Assembly (NCBI RefSeq): GCF_958298935.1
Contig: NC_084929.1
Location: forward strand, 2,604,001 to 2,668,000
From: Phragmites australis
Lineage: Eukaryota; Streptophyta; Magnoliopsida; Poales; Poaceae
Length of the DNA: 64,000 bases
Direction of reading: 5' to 3'
The notes beneath the pieces are model-generated. The model worked only from the letters and a program-made list of their open reading frames with translations, was not told where the DNA came from and ran no database searches. Each line of letters opens with the position of its first letter. The first letter of the stretch is position 1. The translations under genes and the position numbers were made by a program. Positions 47,181 through 57,857 of the stretch are shown here, one piece after another.

Positions 47181-50100
47181 ATGGCATCCGCTCCTGAGGA
47201 GCACCCCCAAGATGACGACGAGATCACCTCCCCGCTCTGTAAGCCCGGCGAGCTCCCATCACCTCAGCCGTTTTACTTGCACGCACCGTCACCGCTGATC
47301 ATCGGTCTCCTCTCCTCACGCAGTGCAACCATCGCCGTCGCGCAGCTCGCCGGAGGACAGCGTGGAGCAGGAGAACTCGCCGATCGAGCAGGTGGCGCTG
47401 ACGGTGCCAGTGGGCGACGACCCGGACATGCCAGTGCTGACGTTCCGGATGTGGGTGCTGGGCACGGCGTCGTGCGTCGTGCTGTCGTTCCTGAACCAGT
47501 TCTTCTGGTACCGCAAGGAGCCCCTGAGCATCACGGCCATCTCAGCGCAGATCGCGGTGGTGCCGCTGGGCCACCTCATGGCCGCGGCGCTGCCGGAGCG
47601 CGCCTTCTTCCGTGGGCGTCCGTGGGAGTTCTCCCTCAACCCGGGGCCATTCAACGTGAAGGAGCACGTGCTCATCACCATCTTCGCCAACTCCGGTGCC
47701 GGCAGCGTCTACGCCATCCATATCGTGACCGCCGTCCGCGTCTTCTACGGAAAGCACATCTCCCTCTTCGTCTCCCTCGTGGTCGTCATCACCACCCAGG
47801 TTCCCACGTCGTGCATCATATACGTACACAGTTAGGCCAAAGTCTTGTTCCGTGCTGTGCGAGCTGATTGCTGGTGTCTGTGTGTCGACAGGTCCTGGGG
47901 TTCGGGTGGGCCGGAATGTTCCGGCGGTATCTGGTGGAGCCGGCGGCGATGTGGTGGCCGTCCAACCTCGTGCAGGTTTCCCTGTTCAGGTAGTATAATT
48001 CTTTCATCAGCCAAGAGTTCAGATACATTTGGAGCTCAAATATTGACATCTGAAATAAGCATTGATTGAACATGGCACAGTAAAAAAGTACACCTTTTGT
48101 TTTCATAAAACAGGAAAAAGTTTGCAATATGATCAATTTAAGTAACGCATCTGCTCTCCAGGGCACTTCATGAGAAAGAAGAGCGGCGCAAAGGTGGCCT
48201 GACGCGCAACCAGTTCTTCGTGGTGGCATTCGTCTGCAGCTTCGCCTACTACATCTTCCCGGGCTACCTGTTCCAGATGCTCACCTCCCTCTCCTGGATC
48301 TGCTGGATCTTCCCCCGCTCCGTGCTCGCCCAGCAGCTCGGCTCGGGTCTCAGAGGCCTCGGCATCGGCGCAATTGGTCTCGACTGGTCCGCCATCTCCG
48401 CCTACCTCGGGAGCCCTCTCGCTAGCCCTTGGTTTGCCACCGCAAACGTCGCCGCAGGCTTCTTCATCGTCATGTACATTGTCACGCCGATTGCATACTG
48501 GCTCAATGTCTACAAGGCGCAAACCTTCCCCATCTTCTCAGATGGCCTCTTCACCTCAACTGGCCAAAAGTACAACATCTCGAGTATCGTGGACCCCCAT
48601 TTCCAATTTGATATCGAGGCCTACGAGAAGAACGGCCCGCTGTACCTCAGCACTCTCTTTGCTGTCACATATGGTGTTGGTTTCGCATCCCTTACCGCGA
48701 CAGTCGTCCATGTGCTCCTCTTCCATGGAAGGTAATTTCTTCTGTAAATTTTGCCAGTTTGTGTTAAGGAAGAGTAAGCATCGCATCGCATCGCAGCTAA
48801 CAATTAATTTTCGATACTTGTGCCCAGTGAAACTTGGCAGTTAAGTAAATCAGCTTTCCAAGATACAAGGTTCGACATCCACACAAAGCTTATGAGGAGA
48901 TATAAGCAGGTCCCTGGGTGGTGGTTCATCTGCATCCTTGTCGGAAACATCGCCATCACCGTATTTGCTTGCGAGTACTACATTGAGCAACTCCAGTTGC
49001 CATGGTGGGGTGTTCTGCTGGCATGTGCCATTGCCTTCTTCTTCACCCTCCCAATCGGGATAATCAAAGCCACAACGAACCAGGTACAGCAAGCTAACAA
49101 ATAGCGGATATATAGCGGGGTTGCAACGGATTTGCATTAGGGTACCGTATAGCAGATAGCGGGCGCTAAGTTCCAATAGCAGTACTTGAAAAACACCTAA
49201 ATTTTTATGTAATAGCATATATATTATAACTTCCTCCATTCATAGAAATCATTCATGCAAAATAGACTAGTCAATTAAACTTAGAGTTTAGAAGCATAAC
49301 TTGGATCTACAACAAGGTAATAAGACAACAAAAATTTTAATTTTAAATTTTAAAGAAATAATGATCTAAGAATGAACCGTAACCATAACTAAATATATAA
49401 CGATCGCTAAAGTGATCTTACAAGCACAATAGCGGCTGCTAAGTTCTAATTCGCTAAGCTTCACCACTACCTTGCATCGGTAGCATTTATACCCCACTAC
49501 CGCTATTACGGGTGCAATTGCAGGCGCTACCAAGGCTACTAAGTACCTTGCTCTGAGCGAGCATTTGATCGACCTTCTTCTTGTGATCGTTGCATGCAGA
49601 CTCCAGGCTTGAACGTGATCACGGAGTACATCATGGGGTACTTGTACCCCGGACGACCCGTTGCAAACATGTGTTTCAAGGTCTATGGCTACATCAGCAT
49701 GAAACAGTCCCTGATGTTCCTGCAAGACTTTAAGCTGGGTCACTACATGAAGATTCCCCCAAGGACCATGTTTATGGCTCAGGTAAACTCCGATCCTCTA
49801 GCACCAGAGTGCCTGTCATTCCTTTAATTTTATCCTACACAAATACGTGCGCACACGATGCATGTCATGGCACTGATCACCTCTCCCTCCCTGGAACATG
49901 CATGACATATATAGGTGGTGGGATCTCTGATCGCCGCGGTTGTGGACATTGGAACAGCATGGTGGCTGATGGAGACAGTCCCCAACATCTGCAACACCGA
50001 GCTCCTACCACCCGGGAGCCCTTGGACCTGCCCGGGCGATCACGTGTTCTACGACGCATCCGTCATATGGGGCCTCATTAGCCCGCGCAGAATCTTTGGC

Positions 50101-50532
50101 GACTTGGGCAACTACTCGGCGGTGAACTGGTTCTTCCTGGGTGGCGCCATTGCCCCCCTCCTCGTGTGGCTCGCGCACAAGGCGTTCCCGCGCCGGAGCT
50201 GGATCTTGCTCGTCAACATGCCTGTGCTCATCGGCGCAAGCAACCAGATGCCGCCGGCTACGGCAGTGAACTACACCACATGGATACTTGTTGGGTTCCT
50301 GTCAGGTTATGTGGTCTACCGGCATCGGCGCAGCTGGTGGGAGCGGCACAATTACCTGCTTTCGGGCGCACTGGATGCTGGTCTGGCGTTCATGGCTGTC
50401 CTGATTTACTTCTGCCTAGGCTTGCAGGACATTGGTTTCGACTGGTGGGGCAATCACTTAGATGGATGCCCTCTGGCTTCTTGCCCAACTGCTACAGGTA
50501 TAGTTGTCAAAGGATGCCCAGTGCAGATATAG
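47181..50532 (+). CDS. Oligopeptide transporter (OPT family, PT clade)
   Basis: A proton-coupled multi-span importer of small peptides or metal-peptide conjugates, normally in the plasma membrane. Seven exons join in frame to 752 aa, the usual OPT length: 47181-47238, 47324-47799, 47892-47989, 48162-48731, 48828-49083, 49600-49782 and 49915-50532. An acidic soluble N-terminus leads to the first span ([20 protein letters not shown]). The family signature [20 protein letters not shown] lies near residue 155, and the second signature KIPPRTMF sits at the end of exon 6. Many hydrophobic spans follow, including [18 protein letters not shown] and [20 protein letters not shown]. The C-terminus is the Cys-rich [22 protein letters not shown] 47181 is the first ATG in frame. 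Intron 5 (49084-49599) contains repeat sequence. Peptide, glutathione and metal-chelate substrates cannot be told apart here. Confidence 0.93.
49100..49560. repeat. Repeat-like insertion in OPT intron 5
   Basis: TAGCGGATATATAGCGGGGT at the left, and ATAGCGGCTGCTAAGTTC with CCGCTATTACGGGTGC at the right, repeat the TAGCGG word in both directions. This resembles the ends of a grass repeat family rich in CTATAGCGG. Ends and family were not resolved. Confidence 0.4.
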
Positions 50533-51037
50533 CTGCAAAGGGAAATTTTTACACGTGGATGCGCACGCATAGCTTATCTCGTTTATTTATATTGAGATTC
50601 AGGTTAAAAGGAGAGATGAAAAAAATCATAAGGAAGGTGAGCGAACGAAACTATATATCAATTTTGCTATGTGTGAAATTACCATTTGTCATATTTTAGG
50701 TGGGAGACGGAGAAATTAGAAGAACTTGCATTGATGTACATATAACGAACATGCAACTATGCGAGCTATTTGTTTAACCTAAATGAGTAGATGGTACGGG
50801 TAAGGAACATAGTTTGGTTAAATCTGTAATATCCGAGATCCTTGTATGAAACCAAAACTAACAACCCTTGCTTGTAAATTTGTGAACAAAGGGGAGATCA
50901 ATGCTTGCATATAGAAGTTGTGTTCCTAATCGGTGTCTGATACGCTCCATCAACTTTGGAGTCACAAGTACAGATGACGTATACTTCAGATTGGCCCTTA
51001 AAATTGCAAGGAGTAAGTTATAAACATACACGTACTA
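50533..51037. other. OPT 3' region
   Basis: 3' untranslated and intergenic sequence. No gene is recognised. Confidence 0.5.
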
Positions 51038-51045
51038 ATTGTGTT

Positions 51046-51574
51046 TAAAGATGTCTAAATGAGTCATGTCTACTGAGTTAACCCGAGGTACGATACTGTA
51101 GGCACGGTTCAGGCACGGTACGAGATTACGGGTCGTGCCTAGGCCGAGCGCGTGGCACGGCACGGCACGGCCCGACTGAGTCGGGCCAGCACGAGCACGA
51201 CCCAGCCCAGGCCGACACGGGCACGGCACGGCCAGGCACGATCCGGTCCGGCACGCATGGACCTGGCTATTATATATATATATTTAATTTTGTAGCTATT
51301 TTTTAATCTATTTTATATATTTTTATCTATTTTCTATATATTTTTAAATTTTGTAGCTATTTTTTATTTTATCGGGCCGGTTATGCCGACGGACCACCCG
51401 TGTGCCATTGGGCGGCCCGTGGCGCCGTGCCCGCTGTGCCTGTCGTGCCCACCGGGCCGCAATGGTGCTTGGACTAGCCCGGCATGGCACGGTGGCCAAC
51501 AGGCCGTACCATGGGCTGAGAGGAGGCACGCGGGCTGGCATAGCGGGCCCAAGTGGCTCATTTAGCCATCTCTG
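51046..51574. mobile_element. hAT-type non-autonomous element, 529 bp
   Basis: The left end TAAAGATGTCTAAATGAGTCA and the reversed right end CAGAGATGGCTAAATGAGCCA form inverted repeats. The flanking 8-mers ATTGTGTT (51038-51045) and ATTGTGTA (51575-51582) match at 7 of 8 positions. The body has strings of GGCACGGCACGG and GGGCCG, a high-copy grass hAT pattern. Confidence 0.85.
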
Positions 51575-51805
51575 ATTGTGTACATACTGCACATAGATTG
51601 AGTTCATAACGGCTGTAAAAAGAGTTTTTTATCCCTTTTTTTTTTGCAAAGAGAGTTTTAAACAATTGACATGTGGAAAATAGATAATGAACTATTGAAT
51701 TATGAACATCCTGACAGTAGGACTCAATAATAACAGGTAATACAAAATCAAGAACTAATATAAAATAGAAATACATTAGGATTGTCCAGCTAAACATCTA
51801 AAAGT

Positions 51806-52533
51806 CACTACCATAGAATCTATTTAGTGGGACGTCCCTATACAGACAGATCTATAGAGCTGTCTATATAAATGGTACCATAAATGGCTCCAAACTAGAA
51901 TCGTCTGAGAAAATAGCAACGAACAGTTACAACAAAGCGGAACGCTACAGTACATAAGGTTACAAATTAGAACAGTCTGTACAAAAAGGAACAGTACAAA
52001 CGGTTCTAAATTAGAACTGTTTATACTATTGACAGTAATATTACAGACGGTTCTAATTCGGAACCGTCTGTAAAAAAAAGGAATAGCATAGACGATTCTA
52101 AATTAGAACCGTTTGTAAAAAAAGAATAGTACAGAAAGTTCTAAACTTATAACCGTCTGTACTAATAGTGTTCCACTTGTTTTGAGCATATATCTTATAT
52201 AGATTATTTTCATACAATGATCAACAATGAACGGCATGTGAGATGGTAAGGAATATTCGCGCGAGGTTAGAGGTTAGGAGTTTGACTCCTAGAAAACGCC
52301 TTCGTGGTATTTCATGTGAAAAATTATGTGATTTGCGACCACGCCTACATAATAATATATGGGGCTGGTGTGGATAGGAAAAATATATTTTTAGATTTTT
52401 TAGCTCTAGAACACTTAGCTCTAGAACACTTAGTACAAATCTGATTTGTATATACTCTTTTCCACATACGGTTAAAAAAAGTGTCTCGCACAGGGTTTTC
52501 AAAGCATTGGTACAAATCATTTTTCTACTAGTG
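51806..52533. mobile_element. CACTA element, non-autonomous, 728 bp
   Basis: Starts CACTACCATAGAATC and ends ATTTTTCTACTAGTG, flanked by AGT on both sides (51803-51805 and 52534-52536), the 3-bp CACTA duplication. Subterminal repeats of GGTTCTAAATTAGAACCG/ACCGTCTGTA type recur at least six times in both directions at 51890-52170, as expected for CACTA transposase-binding repeats. No transposase is present. Confidence 0.9.
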
Positions 52534-52638
52534 AGTTAATCTTAGCTGTTTGATACCAATAGAAGCAAAGATTATCAGTACGTATATTTTTGACAAGACC
52601 TAATTATTCAACATTTGGGATGGAGTTATTGAACTTAC

Positions 52639-52743
52639 TGTCTCTTCAGTTGGTATTACACCTTCCCTAAAGAAATCAAGACCCATAAGCAATGAAAGTG
52701 ATGCTTCCCTGTCCTCCAGGGAAGGAAACCCACATGTAGTGAC
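52639..52743 (-). pseudogene. Captured exon of unidentified gene
   Basis: A 35-codon open stretch (VTTCGFPSLEDREASLSLLM, then GLDFFREG-VIPTEET) flanked by a good acceptor (CACAG) and donor (GTAAGT) on the minus strand. I do not recognise the parent. It is the first of a string of same-strand host exons. Confidence 0.5.
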
Positions 52744-52947
52744 CTGTGTATGGTTTGAACATAAGGGTACTCAATGGAATAAATAATACAGGAAAGAGAT
52801 GCAAATTTTCTAGAAGATGAGAATTAAACCTGAAAAATACCATTTGCGGTGCCAGATGCTATCATAATTTGCATAAATAACAAATGATCGTTCATTCGCG
52901 CTACATGGTACTTGCAAATAACTTTGGATTGGGTCTGAAAATTCTAC

Positions 52948-53063
52948 CTCGGTTCTTTTGTAAAAGCTGTAAATTTCATTGACATAGCCAATCACCGCAA
53001 GAGAGTTTCCTGCATCGCGGCTGTCAATATCAGATGATGGATCCTCAATATCTATAAAATTCC
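52948..53063 (-). pseudogene. Captured B-type cyclin exon
   Basis: Between an acceptor (ACATTTTAG) and a donor (GAG/GTAGAA), the minus strand encodes [20 protein letters not shown] followed by YSFYKRTE. This matches the segment just before the cyclin box of plant B cyclins (DIDS-D--N-LA-VEYV-DIY-FY). The next sequence does not continue the cyclin box, so only this exon was captured. Confidence 0.6.
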
Positions 53064-53345
53064 CTAAAATGTAAAATATCATAACATATTCAAATTCTAC
53101 ATATGCCCATTCAAGACTACACAACATATAAGAGCAGTCAGCACAAATAAGAAGATTCAGTGTATAGATCAAAACTTGATCTACCATTAGCAAAATCTGA
53201 ATCTAACATATGGGGCTTCAAAGTGCCCTTTCACACTACACAGATCGGAGGAGAGCAATGGCAATCACATGAGCGCTGAGGCAGGCGGGAGAGGGCGGCG
53301 ACGTTGGGTAGGCGGGTGAGGGCGGTGGCACCGGGGCAGGTAGTC

Positions 53346-54500
53346 CAATCTCATCAGTGAGTTTAGCATAAGCGGTCCAGTCATCCTGATCAAATGCATC
53401 TTCTATTGATACAATAGGGTACTCAGATACAAAGGACTTGTACACATCTTTTAGGTTGTGAAGGACGCCCGGCCTACTAGAGGAGTTCGGCTATGTGATG
53501 TTCTGTCACATCGTCTGAACCTTCAAGCCCTCCAGCAGTTAGTGCACTTATGGGTGCATGTGAACGCCACTCAGCTACGGCCAGACCGCCAAGATGACAT
53601 CGCTTGGAAGCTAACGAGCAAAAGTGAGTATACGACAAGCTCCACCTATAAGGCACAGTTCGTCGAATCGACAGAGACAAACCTCCGCGTGCTAATCTGG
53701 TCAGTTTGGGCTCCCCCAAAATGTAAGCTCTTCGCTTGGCTCGCCCTTCAGAATTGCCTTTGGACCTCTGACAGACTAGCTAGACGACAATGGGAGAACA
53801 ATGTCTACTGCCCTCTGTGTTGACACACTCTTGAGGCGGCGCTACACATTTTCGCAGAATACAGATTCAGCAGATGAGTTTGGGACTCTGTTGCGCAATG
53901 GCTCTCTTTGCCGGGTCTTGCCCTAGACTCTTGGATTCCCACTGAGGCTATGCATGCTTGGTGGACTGCTATTGCTGAGGGCACTGGCTCTCCCAAGAAA
54001 GCCGTGAAATCCATTCTGATGCTAGTCACTGGATCCTGTGGAATGAGCGAAACACGCGCATCTTCAGGCACAAGACTTCAACCTCGGCTGCAACGTTTGC
54101 CAAAATTAAAGACGAGTTCAGACTATGGGCATTTGGTGATGTGAAGCATCTTGCACAAATTGAGCCGATGTAACTCTTTGTCTGTATGAACCGTCTGTAT
54201 GAACCGTGGCCGGCCTCGGCCTCTCCTTCTTATTCAATAAAATAGACAGATCTCCTATTCGTTTCAAAAAAGAAATTTTGTGTGAACTATCATTGTTCTG
54301 GCCAAGAAAGCTAAACACGTTAATATAAGATACATTTAATTTCTTATCATAGGCATTTGGAATAACATAAATAATAGTGATAAGTAGATAAAACAGGGAA
54401 AAAGTTGCAAATCTTACTTCTTCCTTGTAATTAAGATCACGAGTTTTATCTTCTCACTGTAAAATTCAGAAGCGGCAACATCCATTTCAATGACCATGTG
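53346..54500 (-). pseudogene. Captured enolase fragment split by a LINE
   Basis: On the minus strand, 54493-54418 encodes an MDVAASEFYSEK-like stretch, then (after a frame slip) a TRDLNYKEE-like stretch, ending at a donor. The next exon starts at 54297 after CAG (NNDSSHKIS), is interrupted at about 54271-53461 by a LINE, and resumes at 53460 ([20 protein letters not shown] then [18 protein letters not shown]). The catalytic-domain motif SIEDPFDQDDW of enolase is recognisable, with P changed to A. After DEIG the sequence departs into Pro-rich non-enolase sequence. The intron is retained, so the copy came from genomic DNA. Confidence 0.8.
53461..54271 (+). mobile_element. LINE 3' fragment inserted in the enolase exon
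   Basis: The plus strand encodes the C-terminal zf-RVT region of a LINE protein: DIAWKLTSKSEYTTSSTYKA, VWAPPKCKLFAWLALQNCLW, TSDRLARR, CPLC, then stops and EAALHIFAEYRFSR. It ends in TTATTCAATAAA and a short A run (CGTTTCAAAAAA). It is 5'-truncated, as LINE copies usually are. Confidence 0.75.
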
Positions 54501-55028
54501 TCATATATAAGTGGAATAAATATTTTATGGAAGAGTAGTGGAAACTGGAAAGTTGTGGAACAAGTTGGAAAAATATATGATCCATCTAAGCAGAATACTT
54601 GTAAGTCTAACAATATGTCAAATCTGTCAATTTATAATCACTCAAGTTCAGAACTGAGAATATACTGAGAGCACCAACGCAGAAAACTTGTAAGTCTACC
54701 AATATGTCAAATCTTCCAATTTATAATCACATTAGTTCAGAACTGAGAAGATACTGAGAGAACCAACACACGCTGGTGTAAGCAGATAACATTAGAGCAT
54801 CTTTTGTCCGAGAGTAATGTGTCATTTTAATAACCAAATTGAATCTGATCAGCCAAATTCACATTTGGTTAAATGATATGAGAACAATACGACAATATGT
54901 CATATTGCAATTCTGAAGGGGACAATAATGAATAGTTCAGGACAAATAATCGTTTTAGGCACTATATCCCCTGATTTTCCGCCACAAAACTGATACTTGC
55001 ATGGACGTAAACTGGTGTAGAGAAGTAC

Positions 55029-56104
55029 CTGAAAGAGATTAGATGACTTGACAAACTCAATGATCGCCGCAACAGCCTCTTCCTTTGCATCACCAATTGT
55101 ATCAGAGTGATCATCTGATACAAGCACATTGATAAACTCTGTTATTGTGGCACTGGTATCTCATAGTTTTGCACTACATTATTCAGAGAACGAAAAATTG
55201 CATCTAAGTTGAGTAAGATACTGTTGTGTAATTCTATATTGTTCAGCACTTAGCACCACCTCTTGTGTTTCCAAAATCCAAGAAAATACATGCTCTCGTA
55301 AATGACTAATCCCTTATACCTGATCCTTCGTCCGAGTGACTTCTTACCAAAAAAGTAGATTAAATTGCGTCCATGCAAAATCTCGCCAGGTAAACGTTTC
55401 TAAGCAAATGAAAGGAGTGAACTTCAAAGTAGTAAAGAGCAACGCGCGCCGCATCCCTTCCGGTCTTTGAGGATCTTGGTGACGGCGAGGAACAGCTATC
55501 TCTGCTCCAAATTGCCGATTCCTCAGTCGCTAACGAAGCTGTCGATGTTCTTGAAAGATGGGATGATGAACTCGGCAGCCTTTCTGGCAGTGGCGAGCTC
55601 AAAAGCCTTCTTGTAAAGAAATGTCTTGCCATAGGGGTTCGGGAGCAGATTATACAAGCTGAAGAGACTACACGCATACATATATTGGGAACAAACCTGT
55701 AAGGCAACCTTGGATCCAAGAAACAAGCAATTTGTTCCTTACACTTTGAGGCGCATCGCCGGCTTCTCGTCGGGCTGCTGGGTGAGCTTGGAGCAGATGA
55801 GCTCGGTGATCTGCAGGACCTCGTCTTCGGATCCGGCCTTGGTGACGAGGCCGCAGATGACGGACAGGATGCACTCAAGATCTATGTTGCCGTGGAGCGG
55901 CGACCTGTGGATGTCCATGGCGTAGTAGTCGACCATGTTGGCGCTGCTGAGGAGGCGGATCTTGGCCTCGAGGATCTCGCCCTCCGCGTAGAGTTGCCGC
56001 TCATGCAGGGACTCCAGCGGCGGGAACACCTGGTGGCGCTGCTCGCCTAGGGGAGGAGAAGACGACGACGATGAGGGGAAAGCGGAGAGAGAGTTCGCGA
56101 GCAA
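55029..56104 (-). pseudogene. Chimeric eIF3e-eIF3m fragment
   Basis: Exon a (to 55743) begins with an eIF3e-like stretch (RHQVFPPLESLHERQLYAEG, EILEAKIRLLSSANMVDY, AMDIH). Near 55887 it passes without intron or stop into an eIF3m-like stretch (DLECILSVICGLVTKAGSED, ICSKLTQQPDEKPAMRLK). The donor GTAAGG and the acceptor at 55668 connect to exon b (LFSLYNLLPNPYGKTFLYKK, AAEFIIPSFKNIDSFVSD). Exon b then carries TGA and TAG where the family has Trp and Glu codons (FVSD*GIGNLEQR*LFLAVT). Exon c (about 55137-55029) is TIGDAKEEAVAAIIEFVKSS. Both parents are subunits of translation initiation factor eIF3. The real eIF3m N-terminus is missing. No functional eIF3m can be made. Confidence 0.75.
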
Positions 56105-56259
56105 TCGGAGCTGGTAACTGGGCGAAAGACCCGACCTGGCGGACTCCGTATCGGACGGCCCGTATCACGAGCTTGGTAAATCCGACGGTTGAAGTTTTTT
56201 GCTAACGTGCACGTCCTCGTCGGCTTCGAATCATGTGGTTTTGCAGTTTGGGTCACATC

Positions 56260-57840
56260 CTAATCAGGAATCCAGATCGTCCGACAATATTCTACCTGCT
56301 CTCAAATACATGCAGTTTAGGGTGCTTATAGTTAAACTTTAAAAACTTTGACCATCAACCTACACAAATATAATAAAGTTTGTCACATGCAGTGATATTG
56401 GTAGATTGATCACGGAAACTACTTTCAAATTATTAGATTTTTAATAACTTTTGATAACATATGCTTAGAAAAAGCAATGGTGAAAAACCTGCACTGGAGA
56501 TGGTTTCTTTATCCTAATGACAAGTAAAAAAAGAACAACGTAGTATTTTACTAAAAACACTAGAACAATTTCTTGCAAATTATTTTGGTAGAATTGAAGA
56601 CAGTCCATGTGCTCACAATTTATTCAGTCTAGGATCCATCAACCAGTCTCTCTCTGCATGTGTCACTATAATACTTACTAGAAATACAATTGGGTATCCA
56701 ATAGATACTTTTAGTCGAACGCCCTACTACAACTAAGCATGCTTTACCCAAAAAAATTAAAATTTTGGTAGCATCTCTTCTAATTTCTAAACTGGCGTAA
56801 CATCACAGCAGAGAAAATATGATATATAAACATGATATATACAGTATCAAAGCTCCTTACGACTCGACCAAGGCAAACTTTTTACAGCGTAAACGAGATT
56901 AAGACTCCTTTACACCCAAAACTTATCTTAAAAAAACAAGTGTTGTAATTTTAATTAAGTTCATAGAGTGATCTAGATTATAAATAGTGTGGATCGTGCA
57001 AGCTTGCAACCCCAAGTCCATTATGCTCGCCAAGACGACTCAAATATATAGGTAAAAGAATCAACATGGTGAGATATACTCAGCAAGTAACAATTATGAA
57101 TATATATTCATATCTCATATATAATAGAGTAATTGAGTCAAAAACAAAACAGTTAATATTAAGGATGAACATGAACATGAGTAAATACGAAGAATTTTTC
57201 CTTTAGATCGTCCACAAAATATGTTATCATATTCTTTAATCGTTATGCAAGGTTTGTATTTCAACTTGCAACGCATAAATACTCCACATAATAACCTCTT
57301 GATAGAGGCATCATCAATCTTCAATACTATAAACATATCATGATAAATGTGAAGAACAACATATGCCATAATGCAACACCATTTGAGAGTTTATGTTAGA
57401 CAATGCTAACCTCTCATGTAACTTCATGTACCGGTACGAGTCATGGCATGATGACGGTAGCCGATCTTTATCTCCATATGAAGTGCATAAATACATATGT
57501 ATGCATATGAATTGACATCAATTCTCAGTTCTTAACTCTTTATAATGAATAACAACATCACCAATCCATGATGTCAATGACATAGTCAAAGTTATTGAAA
57601 TAGCATGGGTTCAATTCGTTAAATGCGATATAATATACATAATACACCATTAAACAAAGTCACCCATAATATGAATAATCAGAAAAAAGGCAAGCATTCC
57701 AATATAACAATTATGAGCACAAAAACAAAATTCACTTGCATAGTTTAACGACCAATGATCATACAATAGTTGCCTATGAAGGTAAAAACAAATAATTACT
57801 CTTGATGCTATATTCCATTTTATTCAGAAGAGAAGTAACC
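56260..57840. other. AT-rich spacer between captured blocks
   Basis: No gene or complete element recognised. Short frames only. Confidence 0.4.
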
Positions 57841-57857
57841 CTTACGTTACTTGCCTT

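Noticed and set aside
52221..52340. tRNA-like look of GAGATGGTAAGGAATATTCG... with GGAGTTTGACTCC
   Set aside because: The stem pairings do not close into a cloverleaf and the stretch lies inside the CACTA element.
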